In this document: one piece after another, positions 28,285-37,242 of the stretch | Layout: the number at the start of each line of letters is the position of its first letter | Numbering within the stretch: the stretch's first letter is position 1 | Assembly: GCF_013167215.1 (NCBI RefSeq) | Contig: NZ_JABJWY010000018.1 | Span: 62,001-126,000, forward strand | Reading direction: 5' to 3' | DNA: 64,000 bases | DNA from: Sphingobacterium prati | Lineage (GTDB): Bacteria; Bacteroidota; Bacteroidia; Sphingobacteriales; Sphingobacteriaceae | Position numbers and translations under genes: made by a program | Notes under the pieces: model-generated | The model's database searches: none | The model's input: the letters and a program-made list of their open reading frames with translations, nothing else | What the model was told of the DNA's origin: nothing

Positions 28285-29913
28285 TTAATCGAGGTAAATG
28301 CGATGCTGGCATTTATCCGCTAAGTTTAAGTCATGCGTTACAAAAAGACATATTTTATGCTTTCCGTATTCCAGCAGGCGTTGTGTTAAGGTATCTGAAG
28401 TTGTCCGGTCCAGGGCTGAGGTAACCTCATCAAAAAGCCAGATATCACCATCGTGCATTAATGCACGCGCAATGGCGATACGTTGGGCTTGCCCCTCCGA
28501 TAGGCCCATTCCCGATTCCCCCACTAACGTGTCCACGCCATCTGGAAAATCATATACAAATTCTGCACAGGCCAGCCAGAGCGCCTTATCTATCCCCATT
28601 GGTCCATCATCTTTGACATGAAGCATGAGGTTTTCGCGTATTGTTCCACTGAAGAGCGAATTGCCCTGTGGAATATACGCAAAGTTGATGCGGTGTTTTG
28701 CCTCCAATGCCCTTTCGCCATCTTTGTCGACCAGTGTAATATCCCCTTTTTCCGCTTTGAGCAAGGCCAGCAATAGACGGATCAAGGTTGTTTTTCCCTT
28801 TCCGCTGGGGCCGATAATTGCTGTTGACTCGCCGGTTTTTAGCGAAAGGTTCAGCTGCTGCAATACCCATTTATCCTCATAGCGAAAGGACAGGTCGCTG
28901 ATGCGCAGCTCCTCGATGCCATTCAGTCGTTGCTGCGCTACCTGAGGTTCAATTTCACCCTCCTGGAGTTCTAAGAGGCGATCAGCAGAAACCCGAAAGC
29001 GGACGAAGCCAGGGATATAGCCGATCAAGGCAAGAATTGGACTCTGAATGCGCGCCACTAATTGCAAAAAAGCCGTCATTGTTCCGAAAGTGATCTGTCC
29101 GGATTGTAGCCGATAGACACCCCAGATAAAGGCGACCAAATAACCCGCATTCATGGCCACTTTCATCGCCCCCTGTGTATAAGTCGAAAAATTGATCTGA
29201 CGCATTTTCAGCATAAGGAGCTGCTGTTGCGTTTCGGTCAACTTTGCACGCCTTTTTGGGAAAATGCCCATGGCACGGATCAGGAGACGGAAGCGGAGAT
29301 TTTCCTGCAGGACCTTTGAGAAATTACTTTCCTCCTCTTTGACCTCCCTGCTGAGTTTGCGCATTTTACGGAAGTAAATCTTTGAAAAGACAAAGAGGGG
29401 CGAGATAGCCAGGATCATCAGGGCGAGCATGGGATCCATGTACCAAAGGAAACCGACGGAAGCCAGTAGTTGAATAATTGTCAATACAAAGGAGATGATC
29501 GTACTGGCGATGGTATTGGCCACTTCTTCACAGTCGGTCTGAATGCGGATCTGAATATCCCCCGTATGCCAATTTTTGATCAGCCGCCATATGGATAGCA
29601 TCTGTGCATCGAGCATATGACGTTGCAACTGCAGTGTCATCATCAACTTGATCCGCTCCATTAGTCGGCCAGAGTAGCCCTTTAGGGCCACATTGAGGGT
29701 GATACTGCCTATTATGCCAATCAATAGCCATTTGAGCGGCAGTTCTCCCGCAGAGGTAGCTACGTCAACAGCCTTTTTGGACAGGTATACAAAGACGAGG
29801 GAAAGACCGATGCATATCAGCTCCAATACAAAGTAGAGGAGCAATCTGCCGCGATAGCCTTCGCTGATTGACCATGCCCAGCGCGCATGTTGTTTCAGGC
29901 TGTTATTGTTCAT
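28285..29913 (-). CDS. ABC transporter, fused permease and ATPase (peptide exporter type)
   Basis: A 542-residue half-transporter: a six-helix membrane domain (about 20-310) and a C-terminal ATPase. Walker A is GPSGKGKT at 368-375, the signature is LSEGQ at 471-475 instead of LSGGQ, Walker B ends in FDE at 494-496, and the H-loop His is H527. There is no N-terminal C39 peptidase domain, so it cannot cleave a double-glycine leader itself. It lies between the PqqD gene (20 bases upstream) and the HprK-like gene (84 bases downstream), which points to export of a modified peptide. Lipid or drug export remains possible. Confidence 0.85.
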   Translation of the reverse strand: MNNNSLKQHARWAWSISEGYRGRLLLYFVLELICIGLSLVFVYLSKKAVDVATSAGELPLKWLLIGIIGSITLNVALKGYSGRLMERIKLMMTLQLQRHMLDAQMLSIWRLIKNWHTGDIQIRIQTDCEEVANTIASTIISFVLTIIQLLASVGFLWYMDPMLALMILAISPLFVFSKIYFRKMRKLSREVKEEESNFSKVLQENLRFRLLIRAMGIFPKRRAKLTETQQQLLMLKMRQINFSTYTQGAMKVAMNAGYLVAFIWGVYRLQSGQITFGTMTAFLQLVARIQSPILALIGYIPGFVRFRVSADRLLELQEGEIEPQVAQQRLNGIEELRISDLSFRYEDKWVLQQLNLSLKTGESTAIIGPSGKGKTTLIRLLLALLKAEKGDITLVDKDGERALEAKHRINFAYIPQGNSLFSGTIRENLMLHVKDDGPMGIDKALWLACAEFVYDFPDGVDTLVGESGMGLSEGQAQRIAIARALMHDGDIWLFDEVTSALDRTTSDTLTQRLLEYGKHKICLFVTHDLNLADKCQHRIYLD

Positions 29914-29933
29914 TCAGATAGATCGTGGAAATG

Positions 29934-30203
29934 TTATTTTTCCAATAGACCTTGTCTTTCAAAGTCCGCAAGTAAAACCTCGGCATCGGATTGCGCTTGC
30001 GCTGCATCGACCTCATAGTTATCACGGAGCAGTTCGACGATTGTTGTGTGATCAAACTCCTTTCCTTTTAATTCTTCCCATAGCCATGCGGCAGTACTAT
30101 TCAAGGTGTACACAGTGGATAGGTCAATCATATCCTGGCTAGGATCCACAATTAAATGATCTGAACCAATTGTTCTCAATACTAAATCCGATCTCAATTT
30201 CAT
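29934..30203 (-). CDS. PqqD family peptide chaperone (RiPP recognition element)
   Basis: An 89-residue protein with the PqqD fold: two N-terminal strands (KLRSDLVLRTIG, HLIVDP), the conserved LNSTAAWLWEEL helix, and a C-terminal helix pair ending in ADFERQGLLEK. PqqD domains bind the leader of a ribosomal precursor peptide and present it to modifying enzymes. The start at 30203 is chosen because upstream in-frame codons give a non-conserved extension beginning with TTG. It is the first gene of a promoter-driven unit followed by the ABC exporter and HprK-like genes. No precursor peptide can be recognised nearby. Confidence 0.85.
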   Translation of the reverse strand: MKLRSDLVLRTIGSDHLIVDPSQDMIDLSTVYTLNSTAAWLWEELKGKEFDHTTIVELLRDNYEVDAAQAQSDAEVLLADFERQGLLEK

Positions 30204-30353
30204 ATGTAAATTATCTGTATAAAAGTGTATATCATCGATGGTAAAATTATATCTTGCTTGCTTATCCAGCTGATATGAAGCATTCAATAGTGCCCATGAT
30301 TGCCCATGGATATAATTTCTACCGCGAAGGCCTCAGAGAGCACATAATCAGTC

Positions 30354-30384
30354 CAAACTTAACTAAATTGCGCTTTATATGCAA
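30354..30384 (-). promoter_or_regulatory. Consensus promoter ahead of the PqqD gene
   Basis: On the minus strand TTG (30384-30382), a 20-base spacer and TAAGTTTG (30361-30354) match the Bacteroidota consensus. The predicted start near 30347 leaves a leader of about 145 bases before the PqqD ATG; reading frames there are 11 codons or shorter. Confidence 0.65.
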
Positions 30385-30491
30385 GGATATAGCGATGCCT
30401 AAAGAGAACAATTATCCTCTTTGCAAATTCATTTGGATAATTCAGGTTTGGAGAACTTCTGTCAATTTTATGGATTTTTTTAATTTAGTTT

Positions 30492-31406
30492 TTAGTGCCC
30501 TTGCTTAAATGATCGTATGGTTTCACGAAGGCCCTGTTTTGCCGTTTTTGGCAATCTCTGAATGGCTAATGTGAGTTTTATTTTTTTATTGGAAACGACT
30601 AGATTACTTGTTAATTTTTTAAGGCGCCAAGTGTTTAAAGGTAATGCGCGGCTGTGATCCCCTAATTTGGAAAGCCAACGGATAATATGCTTAGGTAAGG
30701 GGAAACAAGGAACTTTCAGTCCAGTCTCTTGTTTCATGACATTAACAATTTCATTCGAAGATAACGTTTCATCGTCTGCGAGATGATAAATGCCTGTACC
30801 CATCTTCTCATGCTGTAAAAGAATCTGTTCGATAAAAAAGCAAAAGTTGTCGATTGAAAGAAAAGAACGCTTATTCTTAAATCGGACCAAAGGATAAGGA
30901 ATACCTTTACTGACTAATTTATATAATTGGTTTAAGTTTCCTTTATCTCCCGCACCATGCACCATTGGAGGTCGTAAGATAATTAATTTCTTATTTGGAG
31001 GTAACTGTTGTTGCATCAACCACTCTTCGGCAGCTTGCTTTGATTTTCCATAGGGAGAAACGGAATTATAATCCGCGTTCTCTGAAAGTGACATAGAAGA
31101 TTCTACTTCTTCGATTGCCGCTAAGGAGCTAATGTGAATGAAAACATTGGCTTGCGAGGAAACAAATAGTTGGAACGCCTTTTTTGCAAGCTCAAAGTTG
31201 GCATAAAAGAAGTCTTCTTCTGCAGCTTTACCCGTAAAATCATGTGCTTTGCCCACTAAGTTGATGACACAATTTGCATTAAAATTGTCATTCATCCAGC
31301 TCAAATCCCGCATTGATACAAATTTACATTGAAATGGATCTTTGAGCTTCCGACTTAAATGCCCCCCTATAAAGCCACTGTCGCCTCCTAAAACTAAAAC
31401 TTTCAT
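30492..31406 (-). CDS. NAD-dependent epimerase/dehydratase family protein (extended SDR)
   Basis: A 304-residue short-chain dehydrogenase with the nucleotide-binding motif GGDSGFIG (residues 7-14) and the catalytic Y119-x3-K123 in SPYGKSK. Its pattern resembles reductases that act on undecaprenyl-linked or UDP 4-keto sugars in surface glycan synthesis. It is transcribed opposite to the polysaccharide operon and sits between the S24/S26 peptidase and PqqD genes, with gaps of 536 and about 290 bases on its two sides, so it looks like an insertion in that module or a separate transcription unit. The substrate cannot be read from the sequence. Confidence 0.75.
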   Translation of the reverse strand: MKVLVLGGDSGFIGGHLSRKLKDPFQCKFVSMRDLSWMNDNFNANCVINLVGKAHDFTGKAAEEDFFYANFELAKKAFQLFVSSQANVFIHISSLAAIEEVESSMSLSENADYNSVSPYGKSKQAAEEWLMQQQLPPNKKLIILRPPMVHGAGDKGNLNQLYKLVSKGIPYPLVRFKNKRSFLSIDNFCFFIEQILLQHEKMGTGIYHLADDETLSSNEIVNVMKQETGLKVPCFPLPKHIIRWLSKLGDHSRALPLNTWRLKKLTSNLVVSNKKIKLTLAIQRLPKTAKQGLRETIRSFKQGH

Positions 31407-31942
31407 GGTATTCCCCTTAATAACCCTTTGCTGCTTTTTTAAGCTAGCTAAAATTCTGTTATGCTCCCCTTGGTTAATGAATGGTTTCTTTTTATTTTAT
31501 ATTATTACTCAAAATAATTGATAATTGAATGTTTATCCTCTTCTGTTATATTCTTCTGAAGAGCTTTAATGCAGATTATCAGAAGAAAAAGACAATTAAT
31601 TCAATGTGACTAAAATTACTCATAATTGTAGTTAGAATAATTACTGCAAATATACACATATTTGCATATTTTTATTTACCTAACGTTAATTTTACGTAAA
31701 ACGCTACAGGTTATTATTAATGTTTTTAATGTATTGAATTTTAATAGGTTATGGTTTTATTTTTCTTAACGAAGGGAAAATATGAGATTAAATATTTTTT
31801 TTCCTGCCTATTAATGAATATTTAATAGTTTGTATCGAGTGGGTTTTAGCTGTTTTTTGACAGTAAAAGAGATAAATACATCAAACAATCGTTTAATAAT
31901 ATTGTTGTGTCAACCAGATAAAGAATTTCCCTGTTTAGAATA
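31407..31942. other. 536-base intergenic gap
   Basis: An AT-rich stretch between the SDR and S24/S26 peptidase genes. I searched both strands for a short precursor-peptide gene and found only frames of up to 26 codons without a leader-like sequence. A 9-bp inverted repeat (31551-31559 with 31579-31587) has no T-run. TATATTTG on the minus strand near 31650 could be a -7 element for the SDR gene, but no -33 partner is visible. Confidence 0.6.
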
Positions 31943-32401
31943 TCAATTTCTCAATTTAGCCATTATTCGGCGAAATAAACGGATATGATACCATCCTAGT
32001 CCACAAATTCGATTCCACAGGCTATTGATGTTTATGGAGCGAGAAGTATCTTTTGGATAATGAATATGGGCGACAGCAAGGATATCCTTGGTAGTCACAT
32101 ATTCACACAACACAAGGTTACCGTCACCGGCAAGCACGATCTCTCCATTTTTTTTCTTGACATAACGGTGAAAAACATACTTCCCTTGATGTTTTGCCAA
32201 TAGATTTGCTCCTAGCTGCAATGCCTCCCCTCGGTACGCCAGCAATAATACGCTGTCTCCATCCTGAATAAAAGGACGCATGCTTCCACCTTTGATGCGG
32301 ATACGAACCTCTTTTCCTTCATCCAGCATCCGTTGTACTTCGGTAAAATAGAGGTCATTGGAAATAATTCGTGTCTTATTGTCTTCCGAATGTTCGGTCA
32401 T
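31943..32401 (-). CDS. S24/S26 family peptidase (signal-peptidase-like)
   Basis: A 152-residue protein with the S24/S26 fold. The catalytic Ser is S40 in the motif GGSMRP, followed by DGDSVLL. The second catalytic position is a His (VFHRYV, H78) rather than the Lys of bacterial type I signal peptidases, as in SipW-like Ser-His enzymes. GDGN at residues 92-95 is also typical. No N-terminal membrane anchor is evident. It starts three bases after the stop of the thioredoxin-fold lipoprotein gene, so both are co-transcribed. In this setting it may trim a precursor peptide before or during export, since the ABC exporter has no peptidase domain. Confidence 0.8.
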   Translation of the reverse strand: MTEHSEDNKTRIISNDLYFTEVQRMLDEGKEVRIRIKGGSMRPFIQDGDSVLLLAYRGEALQLGANLLAKHQGKYVFHRYVKKKNGEIVLAGDGNLVLCEYVTTKDILAVAHIHYPKDTSRSININSLWNRICGLGWYHIRLFRRIMAKLRN

Positions 32402-32404
32402 ATC

Positions 32405-33319
32405 CTATTGCTTGGGTTGAACAAAATATTGAATCACTGGTTGCAGGTAAGTGTCTTTCAATATAACCTTCTTGTTTTCATCCAAGAGATATATGGTTGG
32501 CGATGCCTTGAGATCGTATAAGTTAAATGATAAGATCTTGCTTTCGCTGTCAAAACCATTGATCCATTTTTCAGACATTTCAGGCATATAATTTTTCCAT
32601 TTGCTGCGGTCGCCCCAAGGGTCGATCGCCAGTACCTGTACTTCTAATTGGGTGAAAAGTTGCATCAATTCTGGGGTATCACGGAGTTGATGAATGGTTT
32701 CTTTGCAATGTGAACAATCCGGGTCGTAAAAGATCAAGAAGGTATATTTAGCTTTTGTCTGCGATAGTTTTTGTTTTGTTCCATTGGCCAGTTCATAATT
32801 GAAGTCCTCTGCGGGCTGGCCTACCTTATTACGCATTACTAATTTATATATTGGTCTATAAGCCTCCTTCTCCAGATCCGACAATAGATCCGTTTTGATT
32901 AGATAGCGCAACACCGATTCATAGCTGATGTCATTTCGCAAAGGTGAATTGCCGTCATAAAGATAGCGTTCATATAATTTAATGAAATGGTCAAAGCTCG
33001 GTCGATTGGATTTAGCTTTGTCCAACATCAGGTCTACAGCCTTGTCGCGCATGGCCGAATCAGCTGTTTGAGACAACAGCCCAATAAAATCAGCAAGTTT
33101 TTGTTCACCCATGTCAGGGTTCTTCACTTGTGTCGTATCTTTCATGTCAAACTTATCCCAGAAATGCAGCAAACTACTATCAGCAACACTTAGATTACTT
33201 GCTTTTTGCGTTACTGTTTCGTTACTTTCTTTTTTTGATTTATTATTTCCGTTGCATGCCCATAGCAAGACTGCGATCAGGCCCATTGATAGCCAAAAAC
33301 CAAGAGTTGAACTTTTCAT
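32405..33319 (-). CDS. Thioredoxin-fold lipoprotein (TlpA/DUF5106-like)
   Basis: A 304-residue exported protein. The lipobox Cys is C22 (LLWAC). An N-terminal helical DUF5106-like region (about 45-165) precedes a TlpA-type thioredoxin domain with the redox motif C202-S-H-C205 (DPDCSHCKE) and the cis-Pro region ASPTIYLLD. It should act as a thiol-disulfide reductase on the periplasmic side. It is the first gene of a two-gene unit with the S24/S26 peptidase. Such lipoproteins are frequent beside PqqD modules in Bacteroidota. A disulfide role in peptide maturation is possible but not shown. Confidence 0.83.
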   Translation of the reverse strand: MKSSTLGFWLSMGLIAVLLWACNGNNKSKKESNETVTQKASNLSVADSSLLHFWDKFDMKDTTQVKNPDMGEQKLADFIGLLSQTADSAMRDKAVDLMLDKAKSNRPSFDHFIKLYERYLYDGNSPLRNDISYESVLRYLIKTDLLSDLEKEAYRPIYKLVMRNKVGQPAEDFNYELANGTKQKLSQTKAKYTFLIFYDPDCSHCKETIHQLRDTPELMQLFTQLEVQVLAIDPWGDRSKWKNYMPEMSEKWINGFDSESKILSFNLYDLKASPTIYLLDENKKVILKDTYLQPVIQYFVQPKQ

Positions 33320-33625
33320 TCTAATTTAATGCTTAACTTTGCTAAGTTAATAAAACTTTCAGGATTCCATTGACAGAATCATGTGCATGATTCGCTTGTT
33401 GTCACTTACCTGCCCTTTAGCGTTCTATTAAATCAATGATACCTAATAGAATAAAGAGTAAGACGTAGCAAAGGCACTATCTTTTACGTTAGAAGCCTGG
33501 ATAGGAAAAGGTTTAAACAAGGGGTAAATAGCTCTTACTTGTCGTTTTTAAAGCCTCAGTGTAAATTTTTTAAACGATTTAATTAAATAGTTTTACTAAT
33601 TTTGCGGCAAATGCCAATATATCGA
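33320..33625. other. Divergent intergenic region between the peptide module and the polysaccharide operon
   Basis: About 300 bases with no gene. It separates minus-strand transcription of the thioredoxin-fold lipoprotein from plus-strand transcription of the export operon. TAATTTTG at 33597-33604 is a good -7 element 22 bases before the SLBB start. A palindrome ATTTAATTAAAT at 33577-33588 lies just upstream of it. Confidence 0.6.
33597..33604 (+). promoter_or_regulatory. -7 promoter element of the nonulosonate/polysaccharide operon
   Basis: TAATTTTG matches TAnnTTTG. The -33 box is not recognisable. The predicted start leaves a leader of about 15 bases before the ATG at 33626, supporting that start over the in-frame TTG at 33602. 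Confidence 0.5.
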
Positions 33626-36151
33626 ATGAAAAAAGTAATTTTATGGTTTTGCATGATCGGATTTGTGGGCTCAGTGTGCGCACAGACCAATCCGGCCAAC
33701 CTCAAAGTGGATAATCTGACCGATGCTCAAATCGAGCAATATATAAAACAGGCTGCTTTAATGGGCTATGGCGAAAGTCAACTGGATGGCTTTGCCCGTG
33801 CACAAGGGGTCTCCGTTGTTGAGGTGCAAAAACTAAAAGATCGTTTGGCGAAAATTAAACGTAAGAAACAACAACCCGATCAATCTCAAGGAAATAGTAA
33901 TACCGCTACCACAGGTCGGACAATAGGACGTCAGGTTGGTGGAGCAAGCACTACCGATTCCTTACAAAATAAACGCAATAATAATCAAGACTCCGTTCAG
34001 CAAGACGATGGGAAATTAAAGATTTTTGGCGCTGACTTGTTTAAAAATAACAGCATTACTTTTGAGCCCAACCTTCGGATGGCGACACCAAGCTCCTATA
34101 TCATCGGTCCCGATGATGAGATTTTATTGGATATCACCGGTGATAATGAGGCTTCCTACAACTTACCAGTCAGCCCAGATGGAATGATCAAAGTCGAGTA
34201 TGTCGGTCAGATTAGCGTTGCAGGCTTATCCATTGCTGCGGCAAAAAGTAAAATCGAGCAACGCCTAAGCGGTACCTACCCCGCGATACGTTCGGGGAGG
34301 ACTAGCGTAAGCGTTACCATCGGTAATATCCGTACGATTCGCGTTACGCTGACTGGAGCTGTTACCAAACCAGGCACCTATAGCCTTCCATCGTTGGCCA
34401 CAGTGTTCAATGCGCTCTATGCGTCTGGCGGCCCCAATAAAAATGGTACCTACCGTCAGATCCAGGTAATCCGTGGCAATCGTGTCGTCAGTACAATTGA
34501 TGTGTATGATTTCCTAGCCAATGGTATACAACAAGGCAATACACGCTTACAAGATCAAGATATTATTCATATCCCGGTATATGGTGCACGTGTACAGTTT
34601 GAAGGGGAAGTAAAACGACCGGCTATTTTTGAGACCGTAGCAGGCGAGTCCTTATCCGATATCTTGCGCTATGCGGGTGACTTTACAGAGAATGCTTATA
34701 CGGCTAAGATTAAGGTATTACAGACGACAGGCCGTGAACGTAGTGTTCAAGATGTTTATGCTGATCAATTTGCCAATTATACACCAAAAGGCGGTGATCA
34801 ATATATTGTCGAACCGATCTTAGAACGTTATGCCAATCGGGTATCCGTGCTGGGTGCAGTATTTCGTCCCGGTATATTCGGGCTGGAACCTGGTTTGACA
34901 TTGAAACAAGTGCTCGAGATGGCTGATGGTGTACGTGAGGATGCTTTTTTGGAGCGCGGCATTATCAACCGTCTGAAAGCGGATAATACATCCGAGCTGA
35001 TTAATTTTAATGTACGTGAAGTACTGGCCGGCACAGCTGCTGATATTCCATTGAAACGTGAAGACAAGATCGAAATTGCCTCTATCTTTGATTTACGGGA
35101 TGAATATAAATTTACCGTTCAGGGTGAAGTACGTTTCCCGGGTGACCTGCCTTTTGCTAGCAATGCCACTTTGGCTGATGTAATCCAAAAAGCTGGTGGC
35201 TTTACCGAGGCAGCAAAAAATGCACGTGTCGAGATTGCCAGAAGGCTTGCTCATCGTAATGTTGGAGATCACAATTCTTCGCAGACCATCTTAGTTGATA
35301 TTAAGGACGGCATGTTGAGCGATCCGACAATTGCTTTACAGCCTTATGATGTGATTTCGGTGTTAGGAGACGCCGGTTTCCGCACCCAGCGTCAGGTGAC
35401 CATTGAAGGTGAAGTATTGTACCCCGGTGTTTATACCATCTCAAGGGAAGACGAACGCATTTCAGATATCATCAAGCGCGCTGGTGGTTTGACTACTTAT
35501 GCTTATACAGAAGGTGCTTCGTTAAGACGTACCGGTATGTCCAAATTGAAAGCTGAAGAGAAGAAGGAAAAAGAACGTCTAAAAAAAGAATTGGAAAAAG
35601 ATAGTCTAGATTTAAACGAAAACAATTCCAGTCAGGATAATGATTCCGAAGATGAGAATGTAGACAGTTCCAAAGCGAAGAATAAAACTTTGGCCAAAGT
35701 GTCACAGCAAGGGATGTCGGCCGATGATGTCGAACCAAGTGATCTTGTTGGTATTGAATTGAATAAAATTTTAGAGAAACCTTATGAAAAAGGCGATTTA
35801 TTGGTTCTAGACGGTGATATTATTACTGTTCCTAAAGAACTGGAAACCGTCAAAGTAGCGGGTGAAGTATTGAACCCGAATAATGTGGTGTATATAAAAG
35901 GGAAAAACCTTAAATATTACATTAATCAAGCTGGTGGATTTACAGACAATGCACTGAAGAAACGTGTCTTTGTGCAGTATGCTAATGGTGCTGTCAAAGG
36001 CAAGGACGGTGGATATCCAGACGTTAAACCCGGAGCAGAAATTATTGTTCCCAAAAGAGCTCCTCGCGAAAGACTTAGCTCACAAGCTTGGGTGAGTATA
36101 GGGGCTGGCGTAGCATCTACTTTAGCGATTATTTTAAGTTTATTCAAATAA
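33626..36151 (+). CDS. Polysaccharide export outer-membrane protein with SLBB repeats (Wza-like)
   Basis: About 841 residues. A signal peptide (GFVGSVCAQTN) precedes a helical segment and a basic linker, then the polysaccharide-export domain (SYIIGPDDEILLDI, about residues 150-235) and a series of SLBB domains (for example VTLTGAVTKPGTY, FEGEVKRPAIF, VSVLGAVFRPGIF, VQGEVRFPGDL, IEGEVLYPGVY, VAGEVLNPNNV). An acidic low-complexity insert lies near residues 650-690. A C-terminal helix anchors the protein. It is far longer than Wza, as usual in Bacteroidota, and forms the outer-membrane exit for the polysaccharide. First gene of the operon, followed after three bases by the Wzz gene. Confidence 0.88.
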   Translation: MKKVILWFCMIGFVGSVCAQTNPANLKVDNLTDAQIEQYIKQAALMGYGESQLDGFARAQGVSVVEVQKLKDRLAKIKRKKQQPDQSQGNSNTATTGRTIGRQVGGASTTDSLQNKRNNNQDSVQQDDGKLKIFGADLFKNNSITFEPNLRMATPSSYIIGPDDEILLDITGDNEASYNLPVSPDGMIKVEYVGQISVAGLSIAAAKSKIEQRLSGTYPAIRSGRTSVSVTIGNIRTIRVTLTGAVTKPGTYSLPSLATVFNALYASGGPNKNGTYRQIQVIRGNRVVSTIDVYDFLANGIQQGNTRLQDQDIIHIPVYGARVQFEGEVKRPAIFETVAGESLSDILRYAGDFTENAYTAKIKVLQTTGRERSVQDVYADQFANYTPKGGDQYIVEPILERYANRVSVLGAVFRPGIFGLEPGLTLKQVLEMADGVREDAFLERGIINRLKADNTSELINFNVREVLAGTAADIPLKREDKIEIASIFDLRDEYKFTVQGEVRFPGDLPFASNATLADVIQKAGGFTEAAKNARVEIARRLAHRNVGDHNSSQTILVDIKDGMLSDPTIALQPYDVISVLGDAGFRTQRQVTIEGEVLYPGVYTISREDERISDIIKRAGGLTTYAYTEGASLRRTGMSKLKAEEKKEKERLKKELEKDSLDLNENNSSQDNDSEDENVDSSKAKNKTLAKVSQQGMSADDVEPSDLVGIELNKILEKPYEKGDLLVLDGDIITVPKELETVKVAGEVLNPNNVVYIKGKNLKYYINQAGGFTDNALKKRVFVQYANGAVKGKDGGYPDVKPGAEIIVPKRAPRERLSSQAWVSIGAGVASTLAIILSLFK

Positions 36152-36154
36152 TAT

Positions 36155-37228
36155 ATGAATAGAACGAATAATGAGGAGGTGATAAATCTTAAGGATCTGG
36201 TTCTTGGTTTTAAGGGTTGGATGAGGTATATCCTTTCGAAGTGGTATTTTTTTGTCGTAGCAGTATTATTTGGAGGAAGTATTGGGTTCTACTATGCTAA
36301 ATCCCAGAAGGCGATTTATACAGCCAGTACGACATTTGTTTTGGAGTCCGGAGAAGGAGATGGTAATGCAGGAGGGCAGATTGCAGGCTTGGCAGCTTTG
36401 GCGGGCGTGAATTTAGGATCATCTGGCGGTGGTATTTTTCAGGGAGACAATCTTTTTGAACTGTATAAATCCCGTAAAATGATCGAGGCGACATTATTAT
36501 TACCATCGGCTAGTGATAGTTCATTGCTTATTTGGGATCGTTATTTAATCATGACCGATGCGCATACGCGTTGGAAAGAACATCAACCAGATTTATTAAA
36601 ACTTGACCTAAAAAAGCCGGTTCCGCCGAGTTTAATGCGTAGTCGCGATAGTTTATTGCAAAAGGCCGTTCTGGATATCAACAAGAATTATTTGGTCGTG
36701 GGTAAGTTAGATAAAAAGTCTTCTTTAATTAAAATCGATGTCAACTCCACAGATGAAATTTTTTCCAAAGAATTTAACGAGGCACTTGTTGCTCAAGTCA
36801 ATGATTTTTATGTTAAAACCAAGACTAAAAAATCATTGGATAATATTGCGATTCTGCAACATAAAACAGATTCGGTTCGTGCTGTTATGAACGGTAATAT
36901 AACTACAAATGCTGTAACAATAGACGTTACACCCAATTTAAATCCGACAAGACAAGCCCAGCGGCTGATTCCTACACAGCGGTCGCAGTTTTCTGCAGAA
37001 ACAAATAAAGCGATGCTAAGCCAAATGATGCAAAATTTAGAATTGTCTAAAATGGCTTTGATGAAGGAATCACCTTTAATCCAAAAAGTAGATGAACCCG
37101 TTTTTCCTCTTTTGGTAGAACGGGCGAGTGCACTTAAAACGGCTATAGTCGTCGCCTTTATTTTTGCATTTTTAACATTTGTTGGGCTTCTTTTAAAAAA
37201 GTGGTATACCGAAATTTTGAAAAATTAA
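36155..37228 (+). CDS. Polysaccharide chain-length determinant (Wzz family)
   Basis: A 357-residue inner-membrane protein with the Wzz topology: an N-terminal helix (WYFFVVAVLFGGSIGFYY, about 30-48), a large periplasmic helical region, and a C-terminal helix (AIVVAFIFAFLTFVGLLL). A Gly/Ala-rich stretch near residues 70-92 and the VDEPVFPL motif before the last helix are typical. No tyrosine kinase domain is fused, so regulation by autophosphorylation is not expected from this gene. It controls chain length with the Wzy polymerase encoded downstream and links to the SLBB exporter upstream. Confidence 0.85.
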   Translation: MNRTNNEEVINLKDLVLGFKGWMRYILSKWYFFVVAVLFGGSIGFYYAKSQKAIYTASTTFVLESGEGDGNAGGQIAGLAALAGVNLGSSGGGIFQGDNLFELYKSRKMIEATLLLPSASDSSLLIWDRYLIMTDAHTRWKEHQPDLLKLDLKKPVPPSLMRSRDSLLQKAVLDINKNYLVVGKLDKKSSLIKIDVNSTDEIFSKEFNEALVAQVNDFYVKTKTKKSLDNIAILQHKTDSVRAVMNGNITTNAVTIDVTPNLNPTRQAQRLIPTQRSQFSAETNKAMLSQMMQNLELSKMALMKESPLIQKVDEPVFPLLVERASALKTAIVVAFIFAFLTFVGLLLKKWYTEILKN

Positions 37229-37242
37229 TGAAAGACTAAATA

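Noticed and set aside
30204..30287. Longer PqqD starting at 30287
   Set aside because: That start is a TTG and the extra 28 residues are not part of the PqqD fold; the ATG at 30203 gives the normal family length.
30254..30508. 84-codon frame on the plus strand near the PqqD gene, as a possible precursor peptide
   Set aside because: It overlaps the PqqD promoter and the 3' end of the SDR gene on the other strand and shows no leader-like or hydrophobic core pattern.
31551..31587. 9-bp inverted repeat as a terminator
   Set aside because: No T-run follows on either strand and it does not follow a gene end closely.
31407..31942. Short frames in the gap between the SDR and S24/S26 genes
   Set aside because: The longest is 26 codons, hydrophobic and without a recognisable leader; none overlaps a promoter in the right way.
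33577..33588. Palindrome ATTTAATTAAAT ahead of the SLBB gene as an operator
   Set aside because: It is only A and T and short, so it is expected by chance in this AT-rich gap.
36172..36183. Strong Shine-Dalgarno-like GAGGAGGTGATA near the start of the Wzz gene
   Set aside because: No start codon follows at a usable distance; it encodes part of the Wzz N-terminus and is probably coincidence.
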